Source: Syncephalastrum monosporum B8922 (taxonomy: Eukaryota > Mucoromycota > Mucoromycetes > Mucorales > Syncephalastraceae). Taken from it: a DNA stretch of 64,000 nt. The stretch covers positions 410,454-474,453 of the forward strand of contig JNEN01001228.1 in NCBI GenBank assembly GCA_000697355.1, given 5' to 3'. The translations under genes and the position numbers were made by a program. The notes under the pieces were generated by a model. That model was not told the DNA's origin. It ran no database searches and saw only the letters and a program-made list of their open reading frames with translations. This document shows, one piece after another, positions 47,397 to 59,195 of this stretch; the first letter of the stretch is position 1; each line of letters opens with the position of its first letter.

Positions 47397-50389
47397 CTAT
47401 CGCGTCTGCTTAAATCCTTCTCTGAGTACCTGCTGTGCTTGCTCAGTGAACATGCCTCTGCCGGCCAGAAGATCGACCAAGGGACGGTGCGAGAACCACC
47501 ACGCATCACGGGGCTTTCTCTTTTTGACATCCGTCAGCGGCATGAGTTCCGAGACAGGCCGGTGTCGGACAGAGGCACCAGCCAAACCGGTAACTGCGAT
47601 TGAGGCCTCATCCTGGGTGAGCTCGACTGGAGACTCTTTGCCTTCAGCAGAGGCGCTGTCCAGTGCGCGCGACGCATGCTCCTCAAAGAATTGGACGCAG
47701 CGCATGGCAAGGCGCGTGGCGCGGATACGGTCGACGGGGGACGGAGTGTCACCTTGTTGTATATGCCCCAAGATGGCCGTACGCGAGTCAAACAGCTGGT
47801 GACCCTCATCCTTGAGGATATTGGATATGACGTCGGTGGTGTAAGTGCTGCTCACCGACTCGGTGCGCAGGACGATACGTCCTTCCGACTTGTCCGGATC
47901 GTCGTCGAGATAGAGGGCCATAAGATGCTGCACGTCAGACTCGAGCCGAGACAATGAAATGCCTTCCTCGGGAATATAGATCGTATTTGCGCCACTGGAC
48001 AAGCCTGCCTCGACAGCCAAGTATCCTGTCTGGCCGCCCTGGACCTCGACGACAAACACGCGGCGCCGCGACGAGCGTGCGCTCTGGGTAATGGCATCAC
48101 ACGCGCTCGTGATGGCATTGAGCGACGTGTCCGAGCCGAGCGAGTAATCGGTCCCGGGAACATTGTTGGAGATGGTTGCGGGTACCTGCGTGACTGGAAT
48201 ACAGAGCGATGGGTACTCGGGACGCGCCTTGCGCAGCTGAATCAGAGCACGGAACCCCTCAAAGCCGCCAATGATCATCAAGCTCTGGATATTGTTCTTT
48301 TGGATCTGGTAGGCTACCATGCCCATATCGATATCCTCGCCAGGGACGGAGCGGTTGGTACCCAGGTCCGAGCCACCGTGTGAGGTCCAGCCATCGACGC
48401 CGATCCATGTGGCCTCCTCGATCGTGCCGCGGACCAAGCCTGAGAAGCCATTGTAAACGAGGAGCGGACGGTGACCGCGGTTAAGGGCGTAGCGCACGGC
48501 CGTGCGCGTCGCTGCGTCCATGCCGCCGGCAGGTGCACCCATGTGCATGATGGCAATACGCAGTCGCTGGTGCTCCGGGAGCATGCACGACTCATCGTCC
48601 AGGATGGTGCTTGCTGTGAACGCGTCGTATTCTTCTGCAAACTGCGGGTCGCGCAACTCCATGGCACGCGCAAAGTTCTGGGCCTCGATCGCCTTGGCGA
48701 CCTCGTGTGTAAGCTCGACGGCCTTCATGAGAGGGCGACACGTAATCTCATTGTTGCTCATGCCAATCAAGGGCGAAGGCGTGTCCGGCTTGGAGCTGAG
48801 GACGGCCTTGACAGCCTCCACGCTTTGGGTAGTCGCGAGGATGCGATCGGATGCGCAAGGAGAGCCACCGCGCTGGACGTGGCCGAGGGTCGTGACACGC
48901 GTGTCGAGGCCGAGGCGGTCGGCGAGGACATTCTTGATGTGCTCGGCCTTGATGGGCTTGAGGTCGTGGTCGATCGCACCCTCCGCAACAATAATGACGG
49001 TTTTGCGCTTGCCCAGATGGCGATGGCGCTGTGTGACCGAGCACAGACGGCTCTCCCAGTCGTCCTCAGCGGGAGGGCGCTCCGGAATAAACACAAAGTC
49101 GGCGCCGGTTGCGATACCGGCCATGAGCGCGAGCCACCCACAATGGCGCCCCATGACTTCGACGACAAACGCACGCGAGTGGGACAACGCGGTTGTGTTG
49201 ATCGAGTCGACTGCCTCGCAGATGCGGTGCAGCGATGTATGCGCGCCAATAGTTATGTCCGTGCTCGACATATCGTTATCTATCGAGCCTACCAGGCCAA
49301 CGATGGTCAAATGGTGGTGTTTCTTGGCCGTCTCTTTTGATATCTGGCCATCTGTTAACAATTGCTCAATCAACTTAGGCCACTCGGATCGAAACACGTC
49401 TGCGCCTGTCAGGGAGCCGTCGCCACCACATACGATCAAGGAATCGATCCCATGGCTGACCATGTTGTACACGGCTTTCAATCGTCCCTCGCGTGTCTTG
49501 AAGTCTGCTGACCGCGCAGTGCCGATCAGTGTGCCACCCTGCAGAGCATTCTGCATAAGTAACCATCCCAAAAATGGAATCCAAAAGTCCTACCATATGC
49601 AACCAACCGCGCACGCTTTTCCAGTCCATCTTTCGGATGTGATCGCCACCATCCACAAGACCTTTAAAACACCGTGTCGTAAGAAAAAAAAACTCAAGAA
49701 TCATATAGCTGTCTTGTATATGTATATATACCTTGATAGCCTTCATACACAGCATATACCTGGCATCCCTTGGCGATACCATAGCGAACTACACCGCGAA
49801 CGACAGAGTTCATACCCGGAGCATCACCACCCGAGGTCAAGACAGCAATCTTGCGAGGCTCCTCAAAAGGTTGTGCCTCACGCTGAACCGTGCCCGGCAT
49901 GCTCTCGTTCGTGTGCTGAGCCTTGTGAAGCGGGCCTGGGTACGCGGGCTGATCGCACCATAGGACCATGGTGCCAAGTGGGTCGTGTGCATACAGACGA
50001 CGCGTCGCCTTGCCCAGCAGGTCGGTCGCTTTTGATTCTTGATAGGGCAGCGCCATAGATTCAAGCTTATTCTTGATCACCTCCAAATCGTGCGCAAGCA
50101 GCACAATCGCATTTTCCGTTAAGCTCCAGTCGATATCGGTTGACCTGGCGGGCGTGCTCCGCAAGGTGCTAGGATTCAAGACCAGTTTGACGATCAACGA
50201 TGTCGCGACCCCGGAGGCAGGCAGCTTGAGCCATACGGTTCGTTTATCCCCTTCGCTTTCGGCGTTGTTCTTTGAGAGCTGATCCACGATTTTGGCGAAC
50301 CCCAGAGTAACATAAAAGTCCATGGTTTGGTCAAACTCGCTAGGCGTAGCTGCATGCAGCGCCACATGCGAGAATCCTTGTGGGTCCAT
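47397..50389 (-). CDS. ATP-dependent 6-phosphofructokinase with glyoxalase-like amino end
   Basis: This enzyme commits fructose 6-phosphate to glycolysis. It is read from 50389: [20 protein letters not shown] opens a glyoxalase-I-like module of about 150 residues, as in yeast Pfk1/Pfk2. The catalytic half has [50 protein letters not shown] with the catalytic Asp, [11 protein letters not shown] and [13 protein letters not shown]. The second half repeats the fold ([52 protein letters not shown]) with Asn in place of the catalytic Asp, as expected for the regulatory half. At least three exons (to about 49730; about 49672-49594; about 49553-47397); about 950 residues. One gene carrying both halves does not show whether a second subunit gene exists elsewhere. 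Confidence 0.95.
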
Positions 50390-50614
50390 GTTTCAACAAA
50401 CGAGTATATTGGTAGTATTAAGAAAAAGAAGCTAAAAGAGGTGAAGCGGTGAAAAGAAGATAAAATGGTGAGGGGTTTTGACATGATTTTGACATGATGG
50501 TGACATGATGTGTAGGGGCGTGAAATCGAGGCGCCCCAAATCTTTTTTCTTTTTTTTAACATGGCAGATGCGTGCGCGTGCGCGCGGAGACCCTTGCATT
50601 ACGTACAAAAAAGT

Positions 50615-53372
50615 CTATTTGACGTAAAAGCCTTGGCTCTCCAGAACGGCCATCTCCAGCATCTTTTTGAGCTTCTCCTTCGTCGCATATCGATACAGCA
50701 CAAGCTGGTTGAAACATGTATGAGCTGACGGCAGCCGTTCGCAGTCTTCGCCACCACATGAAATGCGCAGGTGCATTTGCGTGGCACCTGTCGCCGGGAT
50801 ACGGTCGCTGCCAGTGACAAACATAAGTAGCTTTCGCTGCATGACGGGGTTCATGGCCTTCATGATATCCCAAAAATGCACAATAGTCTCCTCCTCCGCG
50901 TCAAAGTCCATGTATTCCGTCTGGCCGCGCAAGTCATCCATCTCAAGCGGCTCGTCGCTGCCTCGCACGAGCAGCTCAATCTCCTCTGGACGAAAGAGGG
51001 ACAATGCATTGCCGCCGCACACATGGTAAAAGCCACGGCGGAACGCACCAAATTGTCGCTCGATACTGGTACCGAGCACGTAGTCCAGATATCGCTCGAC
51101 AAAGTCTTCGCGATTTTCGTTGGTCACCATAGTATTCTGCCCGTTGGGGATGAGGGGTTCGCACCGTCGCTCGCCGAAGCTCTCGGTTTCGGCCACGAAG
51201 GAGCGGCAAAAAACGCTCTCGACATCGCCTTCGAACGCGAGTAGCTGCTCAAAACCGCGAGCCAGCGCCGGCTGGAAAACAGCAAGGTCGTTCAGACCGA
51301 CAGTATGACCGAGCAATTTCTTGTAGCACGCTGTGGGCAAGTGAACATCAAGGATGGTCGTGTTGTAGATGGCGAGGCCGAGCACGACACCCACCAAAAA
51401 GTACTGATCCTCGTTTTCAAAGCTGGCAGGGTTGAACCAGCAAAGGTTCGAGTCCTCGTCATACATGAACATGCCATACTGCGGGTCGAACAGCGAACGA
51501 ACCAAGAGCAAAAACCATTCTTTTCGCAGACCTCCGGCGTCGACACCATCTTCACCCACGAACTCTATCCGGAGCGATTTCTTGAGGTCCAATTCATTTT
51601 GTGCGAGCTAAAGGACAGTAAGAACGTGAGGGGGGGGGGCTTCGACAGCGGATTGCGTTACATTACCTGACGCAGCGAGTCCTCAATCAGATTCTCGCGT
51701 CGCACGCGCAGCACCAAGTAGGGCATCGACACCTTTTGGTGGAAGAGCATGTTGAAGAACGCCTCACGCCACTTTGTTTCCATTTGTCGTTTGGCATCGG
51801 CCTCCAGTATTTGCATTTTCGCGCCCATGCTAAGCAGGAATGGGTATTGACAGAAGGCGAATTTCCTATGGAGGTCGCTATCAGTCGATGTGTTATGCCA
51901 TACGTTTTGCTTGAGATACCTTGTACGTGCTTGCCATGCTTCAAAGTCGGCCAGGAGGTTCACACAGTCCACGGATGTATTATAAAAGTCGTACGTAGGC
52001 ACTTTGTTCGATTGATTATTGGTAGCCACTAATAAAGAAGGGTATGCGTCAAGCCTTTGAGTGACACACAGCGAAGCAAGGCTTACTGAACAAGGCCATG
52101 ACGCGTGCTGCACTTGCCATACGCCAGTCCGATTCATAGGCAGCCGGAAGACCGAGTTTGCTATGTCGCGCACGGTTCACACGATGATTAATAAAGGCGT
52201 GTACGAGCGCGATTTTGTCACGAAAATCGTCGACAGGGTATCTATAGCTGTGTGAGTTTCCGCTTTTGTAAAGGGAAGGGTATTGTTGGGTGACTTGCCT
52301 TGCAAACCAGTTGACAAGCGCACGATGACATTCATTGTTGAGACAGCTAAGCATGCCAAAGACACGCTTGAGAAGATTGTGGTGGTATTTTGTTTCGACA
52401 GGGAAGTTGTGCTGGGCAAGGAGGGGATTCTAAAATAGTGGTAAGCCCAATGCGCGCATGGATTGTCCGGTTTACCTGGAGGATAATGAGGAGAAAGCGG
52501 ATATCACGCATACGACGTAAGGGTGTCGTGGGTCGTTTCAAGAGCTTTTCGGTAGCAGACATCATGGCTCGAATGACATTGACAGGCTGTATCATGCAAG
52601 TATGAGAAATGGGTTGCTAGGAAACCAGAAGCATTACCAAGCTGAGCAGGATCTGATACGCTTCACGCACATGATCCATGGCAAGGCCGCTCTCGTGCAA
52701 CGAGATCTCTGCACCCTAGAGACAGAGAAACGGTTCATTCTGGATAAGTCAACCCATCCTCATCCTTCCTTTTTCTTTTTCTTTTTCTTTTTCTTTTTTT
52801 TCTGGAGGGGACATTACGTTTGAAAAACTCTCGTTCAGGGCGAGAAAACTGCCAAACGCATCTTGGACAAGTTGTTGGACAGCTCCATAAGAATCGTCCC
52901 GTTCCGAGCGAGATTTCATGATGGTACGTTTGAGCTTGCGCAAAGTGAGCGGCTCACACACATATCGACTGTGCGGTTTAAGGTCATTCACTGTATCACA
53001 CACAGGACAGCGGAAGCGTGACACAGTCTCGGGATACTTCAATTCACTTTTTTTTTTTTTCATCATATCAGTATTCATGTAAAATGGGAAGGGTGAGAAT
53101 AGAGCTTGAAGGTTTGGGATTACCTGCTACAACAGAAGCATTTGCCTAGAGCCTGTTGGAACCCAGGTAAGTGTCCACAGAAGGAAGCAATGAAGGAAGG
53201 AGTGAAGGGAAGGAGGAATGAAGGGAAGACAGCTTACAGTAGGTAGATCGGCTTGTGGTCTTTCGTTTTTCTCGTTGGCATCAATAATGGTGGTTGGCGT
53301 AGGCGGTTTAACAGTGCCCATGGTAGGCTTCCACTGGGTTTCTGATGTTGAAGTACGGACGGTCTCTGCCAT
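50615..53372 (-). CDS. HECT-type E3 ubiquitin ligase, Hul4/HECTD2-like
   Basis: This ligase takes ubiquitin from an E2 onto its own Cys before transfer. The carboxyl HECT domain starts KKSLRIEFVGEDGVDAGGLR and contains EWFLLLVRSLFDPQYGMF, FLVGVVLGLAIYN, HLPTACYKKLLG, GGNALSLFRPEEIELL and PSAHTCFNQLVLYRY. The catalytic Cys codon is at about 50714-50716. It ends KKMLEMAVLESQGFYVK. The amino end, chosen at 53372 (MAETVRTSTSETQWKPTMGT), leads to a Cys pair in RFRCPVCDTVND, a possible zinc knuckle. Middle exons are helical. The order is like the fungal Hul4 group. Exon borders in the first third are approximate; an intron there carries a TTTTTC repeat (52768-52803). Confidence 0.88.
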
Positions 53373-53580
53373 GTCACATGCCGTCACCCGAGCAGAGAGT
53401 TCAAGAGAAAGAGAGGCAAGACCCACTTGTCCATTGAAGCCCCGCGCAAAAATGCGTTTGCTATAAGCGCCGTAACGTGCTGCTGGTTTCCAGGCGCATA
53501 GGTAGACCAGCCCCTTTCATAAAATAAAATAAAATAAAAATAAAGGAAAAGCATCAGTTTCCGCTCACAGGCTGTTTGTT

Positions 53581-54525
53581 TTATTCAATGTCGCTCGTAT
53601 CCTCCAGCTCTTCGTCGATGCGACGGTAGTCGAGAACAGGGCAATGATCCAGAAGCTCGTCAGGTAACTTGTAGCCCGTTGACCATTGTAACCGCTCCAG
53701 AGGAAAGTCTCTGTACTCGTGGTCGTCGCCTGCACCTTTGACATACATGCAGTTGAAATCCAATTCATCTTCATATTTCTCAGGAGGGTTCGTCGGTTCG
53801 AAATGCACGACAAGGTTCTGGAGGCGCGTGCATGATCCGAATACTAGGTCCCACGTATCGTCGTCCATCGGTAACTCGACATCGATGGCCTCCAGGGTCT
53901 TGAGTGTGTTTTTCGATGCATTGATGGTTTCCCAAAAGGACATGTAGTTGGCATAGTAAGGTTTCGTGCCTGCAGAGCCAGCCAAACGGTCAACGGTGTG
54001 GTCATGGGGTCTGGAGTGGACTTACGTTGTTTTCCTTTGCTGTCCTCCCGCGGATGGTTACGTCTGACTTTGAGTGTCTGGAGATTGACCCAGCCACGTG
54101 CGGCAAGGACATCAAAGATGGTGACGGCATCGTCGCCGGTGCCCTCAAGCTTGAAGTGAATGATTTTCTCTGGTGGAACCAGCGCGAGCCAATCCAAAAG
54201 ACCGGCGTCCAAGAGGGTGCGGCCTTCTTTCTCGTATCGAGCTACCTTGCTAGGATGTGTCTTGATTTGAACAGTCTGCCACATGGCGTTGCACCGCTCA
54301 ATGAGGTATTCTCGCCATCGTTTGCACACGCCCACACACTGCACGCGCGACATAAAGTCGACATGACCAAATATATACTCCACTAGATCGGCTCGATCCC
54401 ACTCCACAAAGTTGTAGGGGTTCAGTCGAACAGGCTCATTGTACTCTAATCGATCGAGGGAATACTATAAGCACACCAGTGAAAAACAGGAAAGAAAAGG
54501 ATACGAACTTACCCTCAATTATCAT
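53581..54525 (-). CDS. F-box protein, paralogue 1
   Basis: Likely the substrate-recognition part of an SCF ubiquitin ligase. Exon 1 is only 13 nt (54525-54513, ATG ATA ATT GAG G). A 67 bp intron ends at GATTAG (54446), giving MIIEEYNEPVRLNPYNFVEW. The F-box reads DLVEYIFGHVDFMSRVQCV and CKRWREYLIERCNAMWQTVQ. A leucine-rich-like region follows (IIHFKLEGTGDDAVTIFDVL, NLQTLKVRRNH). After an intron (about 53969-54026), the last exon has TLEAIDVELPMDDDTWDLVF, GSCTRLQNLVVHFE and an acidic end EELEDTSDIE. A relative lies at 63194-63938. Minus strand, between the HECT ligase and LEO1. Confidence 0.78.
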
Positions 54526-54714
54526 GGTGAGAGGTTGGACGCGTCTCACCACCCTCAGCCACGCTCAGATTGCTTTTGTAGGGCACTTGTGTAACCAGGT
54601 AGCAATGATCTCTCTCAAACATGAAATGGGTTGCTTTTCTTTTATGCCAAGTATCAAAAGTCATTGACGCTATATATATACAATATGTATGTGGTTGTGC
54701 ATAAGCCAGTTTCC

Positions 54715-56078
54715 TTATTCCTCGTCCTCGTCGTCCGAAATATGATGCCTTCGCTGCCGTTTCTGGTGTTTGATGTATACTTGTTCCTCGTCGTCCTCGT
54801 CCTGGCCTTGCTCTTCCTCCTCCACTTCCTCTTCCTCTTCTTCTTCCTCCTCCTCTTCTTCTTCCTCTTCGTCTTCGTATGACCCGCGCTGGCGTTTGTA
54901 GCCATGCTGCGCACTTGTCAGTCGGTCCTCATCCATAAAGTCGTCATCCTCTTCATCTTCGACAACAAAGTCGTCCTCGTATCGGTCGTCGGCTCGTGTG
55001 CGCTGGGTATAAGACGGACTGTCCGAGTAGTCATAGAAACGTCGAGAGGATGTGCCTGAACCAAAGCTGTCTGCTTTCCGGCGAGCGCCTTCGAGCTTGC
55101 GCTGCAAACGGAGGCGTTCGTTGGCACGGGCCTCTTCTTCCTTTTGCGCCTGCTCTGGGTTGTCTTCGGTCAGGACCATCTTGGTACGTGCTTTCTTGAC
55201 GTCGGCCGTGATGAGGTTCTGGTGGGCAAAAGCAGCTGCGTCGGCAGGGTGGAAGTTCATGTGATGGGTCAATAGTAGATGGCTCTCCAATACACCTGAG
55301 TCAGTTTGGTGTGCGAGTAGATAAGAGTGTTCGTCGTCGCGAAGAGGCTTCTCCACGATGTCGAAACACTGATTGGCGACCACGAGCGATTTGCTGCCGT
55401 CTTCCCACTCCACAATCCGCGCGTTGCTTTGCATTCCCTAATAATATGAAATAGAATACATATCCAGGTCAACTGTAGGCCGTCATGGATGAATACGCGA
55501 GCGACTTACGGTGGGGGTCTGTCGCCATCGGATCGTGTTTTCGATTTGGTGGCGAATCGCTTGGCGTTTATCCTCGGGCGACCAGTCCGGATCCAGCTCT
55601 ACGTCAAATGTGTCGGGATCGTAATGAGCTGGATCGTAATCAATATAGTGAGGAATACGAGCCAGCGTGAACTAATACAGCGGGTGAGTTTTACAGAGCT
55701 GAACGGGTTCGAATATACCTTGTTGTCGTCGGCAGTGGGCGTCTGAAGCAAGGGCAGCTCTAGGCCGACAGGCGCGACAGGTCGACGGACAGGTGCGGGC
55801 TCTTCATCGTCGTAACCGATAGCACCATCATGACCGTACTGAAGGTCTTCGTCTTCCTGTCCCTCTTGTCCCTCTTCTTCATCTTGCTCTGAAGCACCTC
55901 GCTCCGATTGAGGCTGTGTTTGCTCTGGAGACGCGTCAAATCCACTCGAAGCTACTTGTGTATCCTGCCGTTGCTGTTCATCCTCGGACACCTCACTCTC
56001 GGGAGCAAGATCGGATTGTTCATCATCTGAGCCAAAAAGATCACCGAAATCGTGTTCGTTGCGCTCGTCGTCTGACAT
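54715..56078 (-). CDS. LEO1: PAF1 complex subunit LEO1
   Basis: LEO1 acts with PAF1 and CTR9 on elongating RNA polymerase II. The start at 56078 gives MSDDERNEHDFGDLFGSDDE, followed by an acidic Gln/Glu-rich region. The core reads APVRRPVAPVGLELPLL, KFTLARIPHYIDYDPAHYD and IRWRQTPT, then NARIVEWEDGSKSLVVANQ, FDIVEKPLRDDEHSYLLAHQ and SHLLLTHHMNFHPADAAAF. A charged coil (ANERLRLQRKLEGARRKAD) and a long Glu run (about 54795-54875) precede the DDEDEE end. The block order and acidic ends are typical. The divergent neighbour is TMEM18, with 394 bp between starts. Three exons. Confidence 0.95.
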
Positions 56079-56472
56079 TGTCAAAGTAAAGATTGGTCAA
56101 CAAGGAAGAAAGTAAGAAATAAAAATGGTAAGATTGTACTGAATTGAATTGAATTGATTGATGCCCAGACAACGACTATGACGACCGCCGCCATAGTCAC
56201 CCTTCTTGACGTTTTATTATCGTACAAGCGCGTAATCCTATCAGTCATATGCTCATACATATCCGCATCCCCCTCAGACCATAACCAGACCATCTAACGA
56301 AGACGGCAAACTTGAGCACAGTTCGTTTTATAAATACTTTCGTTGGCAGCGTTTGAAGTAGAAGAAATACAAATTGAGGACGTCACACGACCGAAAAGCA
56401 CACCACTCTTTGGCGCCGCCCGATCTTTGATTCATTGACTTCACACGTTATACAGCGCGTCGCAAAAAAAAA
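56079..56472. promoter_or_regulatory. Divergent promoter region of LEO1 and TMEM18
   Basis: 394 bp between two opposite start codons. It holds an AATTG-type repeat (56140-56160, GAATT three times in a row) and an A-run just before the TMEM18 ATG. No gene seen. Promoter role inferred from layout only. Confidence 0.4.
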
Positions 56473-57178
56473 ATGAGTGCAGATCAGCTTATCCAAAATG
56501 TCCTGAGTAAACTGCAGCATCAACTGAGAGAACCTCAACAGAGAACGGCTCTCGATCAATACGCAGAACAGACAATTGCCTTCTTTCAAGCTGTAAGGCA
56601 CCATCGTTTGAGCAACGGACACGCTCATTGAACTTTCTTTGCTATACATGCAGATTGATTGGTCTCAGTCTTGGCTTCTCGGTCTTATGGGCTTCCATGC
56701 CACGTGTCTTCTGCTCACTCTGCTACTACGCAACCGACATAATGCGCTATCCGTCTGGTTTTTCGTTTTATGCAAGTAGACATGTCCAACCGTTTATTTA
56801 TGGCTCATATCGGTCGTTGCATGAAATACGGAGCTCACCATTATCTTTTACCTGGATGTAGTGGGCATGGCTGCACTGACCGAACCACTGAATACCGTCT
56901 GCAGCCAGCACTGGCAAGCATTTGCGTCTACAAACTATTTTGACGAGTCCGGCATGTTTATCGTCACCTTATACTCTTTCCCTCTCGTCTTTAATGGCTT
57001 CGTTGCTATGGTGAGTCGACAGCTATAGCCATGCGACATAGTATTACATCCTACCTTAACTTATAGCTGACACACCATTCGTTATCTATTTGCATAGATG
57101 TTTGTTCTGAAAGCGGCGGCTGGCTTACTCATTCAAGTCAAGCGCAAACAATTGAAGAACACCAAGAAAACTCAATAA
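56473..57178 (+). CDS. TMEM18: TMEM18-like nuclear-envelope membrane protein
   Basis: TMEM18 is a small three- to four-helix protein of the nuclear envelope. Exons 56473-56592, 56654-56771, 56862-57010 and 57098-57178 join to 155 residues. Family motifs are IDWSQSWLLGLMGFHATCLL, TEPLNTVCSQHWQAFASTNY, FDESGMFIVTLYSFPLVFNG and a basic end LLIQVKRKQLKNTKKTQ. The W-S-x-x-W-L-x-G-L and Y-F-D-x-x-G-M-F-I patterns are close to the human protein. The second intron uses a GC donor; the GT next to it does not keep the frame. The stop faces PI31 across 243 bp. Confidence 0.9.
56772..56861 (+). other. GC-AG intron in TMEM18
   Basis: The intron starts GCAAGTAGAC and ends GGATGTAG (90 bp). Joining at GC gives FFVL|LGMAALTEPLN in frame. 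The nearby GT (56775) would read aat ggg cat, out of frame with the family. The donor hexamer GCAAGT is the same as in the ABCC GC-AG intron. Confidence 0.75.
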
Positions 57179-57421
57179 TCCTCATGCATACATACATAAT
57201 ATACACGTATACTGACGATATACATCATCCATATGCAAAACCCATCCCCCTTTTTTTTCATTATTTAAAATATTTGTACACACCTATGCAGACTCTTTTC
57301 TCGGACCACTGTTCCTAAAGACGAATAGCGGGATTATTCTGCCGGTCGTCACAATGAGCTTTATCTTACAATGCAGAAATATTACTGGTACAGAAACATG
57401 CCATGCTATACACAGGAGAGA

Positions 57422-57709
57422 TTACAAAAACATGTCATGACTTCCCTAGAATGGTGAAAACAGGGTCAATAAAACACACAAACATACGCAGACACGGGTC
57501 GCTCTTTTAAAGCATTACTTACAGGAGGCGGAAGGTCATCATTGTCTGGTTCACCGCTAAAGAAAGAGCCTGCGCCGCCTCCGCCTCGACCGCCCCGGCC
57601 TCGCCCACCACCACCGAGCCCTCCTCGTCCACCACGAGATGGCATATTGCCAAAGGGTCCAATGGGGTCAAATCTCGCTCCGGGAGGTACGGCACCCCTG
57701 AGCACAAAT

Positions 57710-57747
<38 letters not shown>

Positions 57748-59195
57748 AGAGAAACATCGTTTAAAATCTCGTGAATATTGACCCTTTCAAATCCGCCTTC
57801 TTACCTCGGCAAACCCTGCGGACCGCCAAATATGTCAGGATCAGCACCACTTCCTGGATGATGTCCGCCAAACATTGGATGCTCCGGCCCGACATACATG
57901 CCACCACCCGAACTTATTTTTTTTTTCCGATGGTTAAGGTTCTCAGTTGAAATGGCACATATCGCTCATAAAAGAATTTTCGACTTACCCTGGCATGCGT
58001 AATCCACCCGCACCACCGAGCGGCTCGAGGTCAGCACGTCCCACGCTATACGGGTTTTCGCTTTTGACAGGAGAAGAAAAGTCAATGGCTTTTTGTTTTC
58101 ATTCGCCCAGCGGGATTCGATCATTTTCTCACTTACCCAGCCCAAGGTTCGTCTGCAGCGAGGGGGTCATCGAAGATGGGTGGACGGACGCGCGGAGGAG
58201 AGCGTGCTCCTGGCTGGGGCGGCGGCTGCTGTTGGCTAGCAGCGGACGGGTTCGTGGTTCGAGAACCCTGAGTTCCACTGTAAAGAGAAGAGAAAATCTT
58301 CTTAGTTTCTCTTCCATGCAAGCTTTGACAGTCTTACCTCGATCCCTCTTCGTAACCGGGCTTATTCAGGCCAGGCATCAGGCGTTGAATAATGCTGGTC
58401 TTGAAAAGGATAATAAAGTCATTGAGGCGGCTTGACGAGATGAAGCCATGGATCAAGGGCTCTGCTGCATTCTTGGGATCATACGGGTAGAAGGAGGCCG
58501 AAGTATAGTCTCCTACTGGGATATCCAGGGTCGCTGTCTTGTCATCCTGCATAGCACAGTGTGTGAGTGGGTATCGAAACATGGCAAGGGATTATACCGT
58601 ACACCGATGGCTAGACCGTGGAGGATATAGCGTTCACCGAGCTTAATGGCTTTAATGACAAATGTGAGGCTGGACTGGGGATGGCTGTAGCGCAAGGAAT
58701 AGACGTGAGGCCCCTGGGCATTCCATGAGTCAGGAAGCACGCGTGTGGAACCGTCGCCTTCTAGATAGATAGTGAGTTGAATGTCATCTGGGCTAAATAG
58801 AGTTCGTCTGCATGAATTTTCTGGGACCCTTTCAGTATCTGCTTCATTTGGGCTCGGGAGCAGGTGAACGTTCCATGTTGCCAAAATAAACGCAACTACT
58901 GTGAACCCCTGCCCCATGCCCCCCCCCAATATAGGAGGTTGTCATGTAGCATTAAAGAAAGAAAGAGAAAGAACGAAAGAAATATATATGGCCTATGGTC
59001 TAGGCTCATATGATAGATAGGATTACCTTGACGAGCGTCGTCACCTAGACCGGCAAACCGAAAGCCGAGGCTGAGCATGATGGCATGGGCTGAAGCGGTC
59101 AATGCATCATAGGGTGATTGCAGTGGTCCGGACACCAGAGTGGTGATGGTCTGCACAATCGAAGCAGGATCAAGTACGTTCTTTGTATCTGACAT
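57422..59195 (-). CDS. Proteasome inhibitor PI31 (PSMF1) homologue
   Basis: PI31 binds the 20S core and regulates proteasome transport or assembly. It starts at 59195 (MSDTKNVLDPASIVQTITTL). The FP domain contains SPYDALTASAHAIMLSLGFR, LPDSWNAQGPHVYSLRYSHP and LTFVIKAIKLGERYILHGLA. Helices LIHGFISSSRLNDFIILFK lead to a Pro/Gly-rich tail with GGGMYVGPEHPMFGG, VPPGARFDPIGPFGNM and a GGRGRGG run. The end is split: DNDDLPPP, then a last exon of seven sense codons at about 57445-57422 encoding GSHDMFL. That recalls the PPPGYDDMYL end of animal PI31. An intron at about 57704-57780 has a T-33 tract. Several exons; about 330-350 residues. Confidence 0.93.
57712..57744. repeat. A33/T33 homopolymer in a PI31 intron
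   Basis: Thirty-three consecutive A on the plus strand, hence T on the coding strand of PI31. It sits just upstream of a 3' splice site, enlarging the pyrimidine tract. Length may vary or be a sequencing artefact. Confidence 0.9.

Noticed and set aside
48471..50058. Plus-strand open frames opposite phosphofructokinase
   Set aside because: Mirror frames of the PFK exons without motifs.
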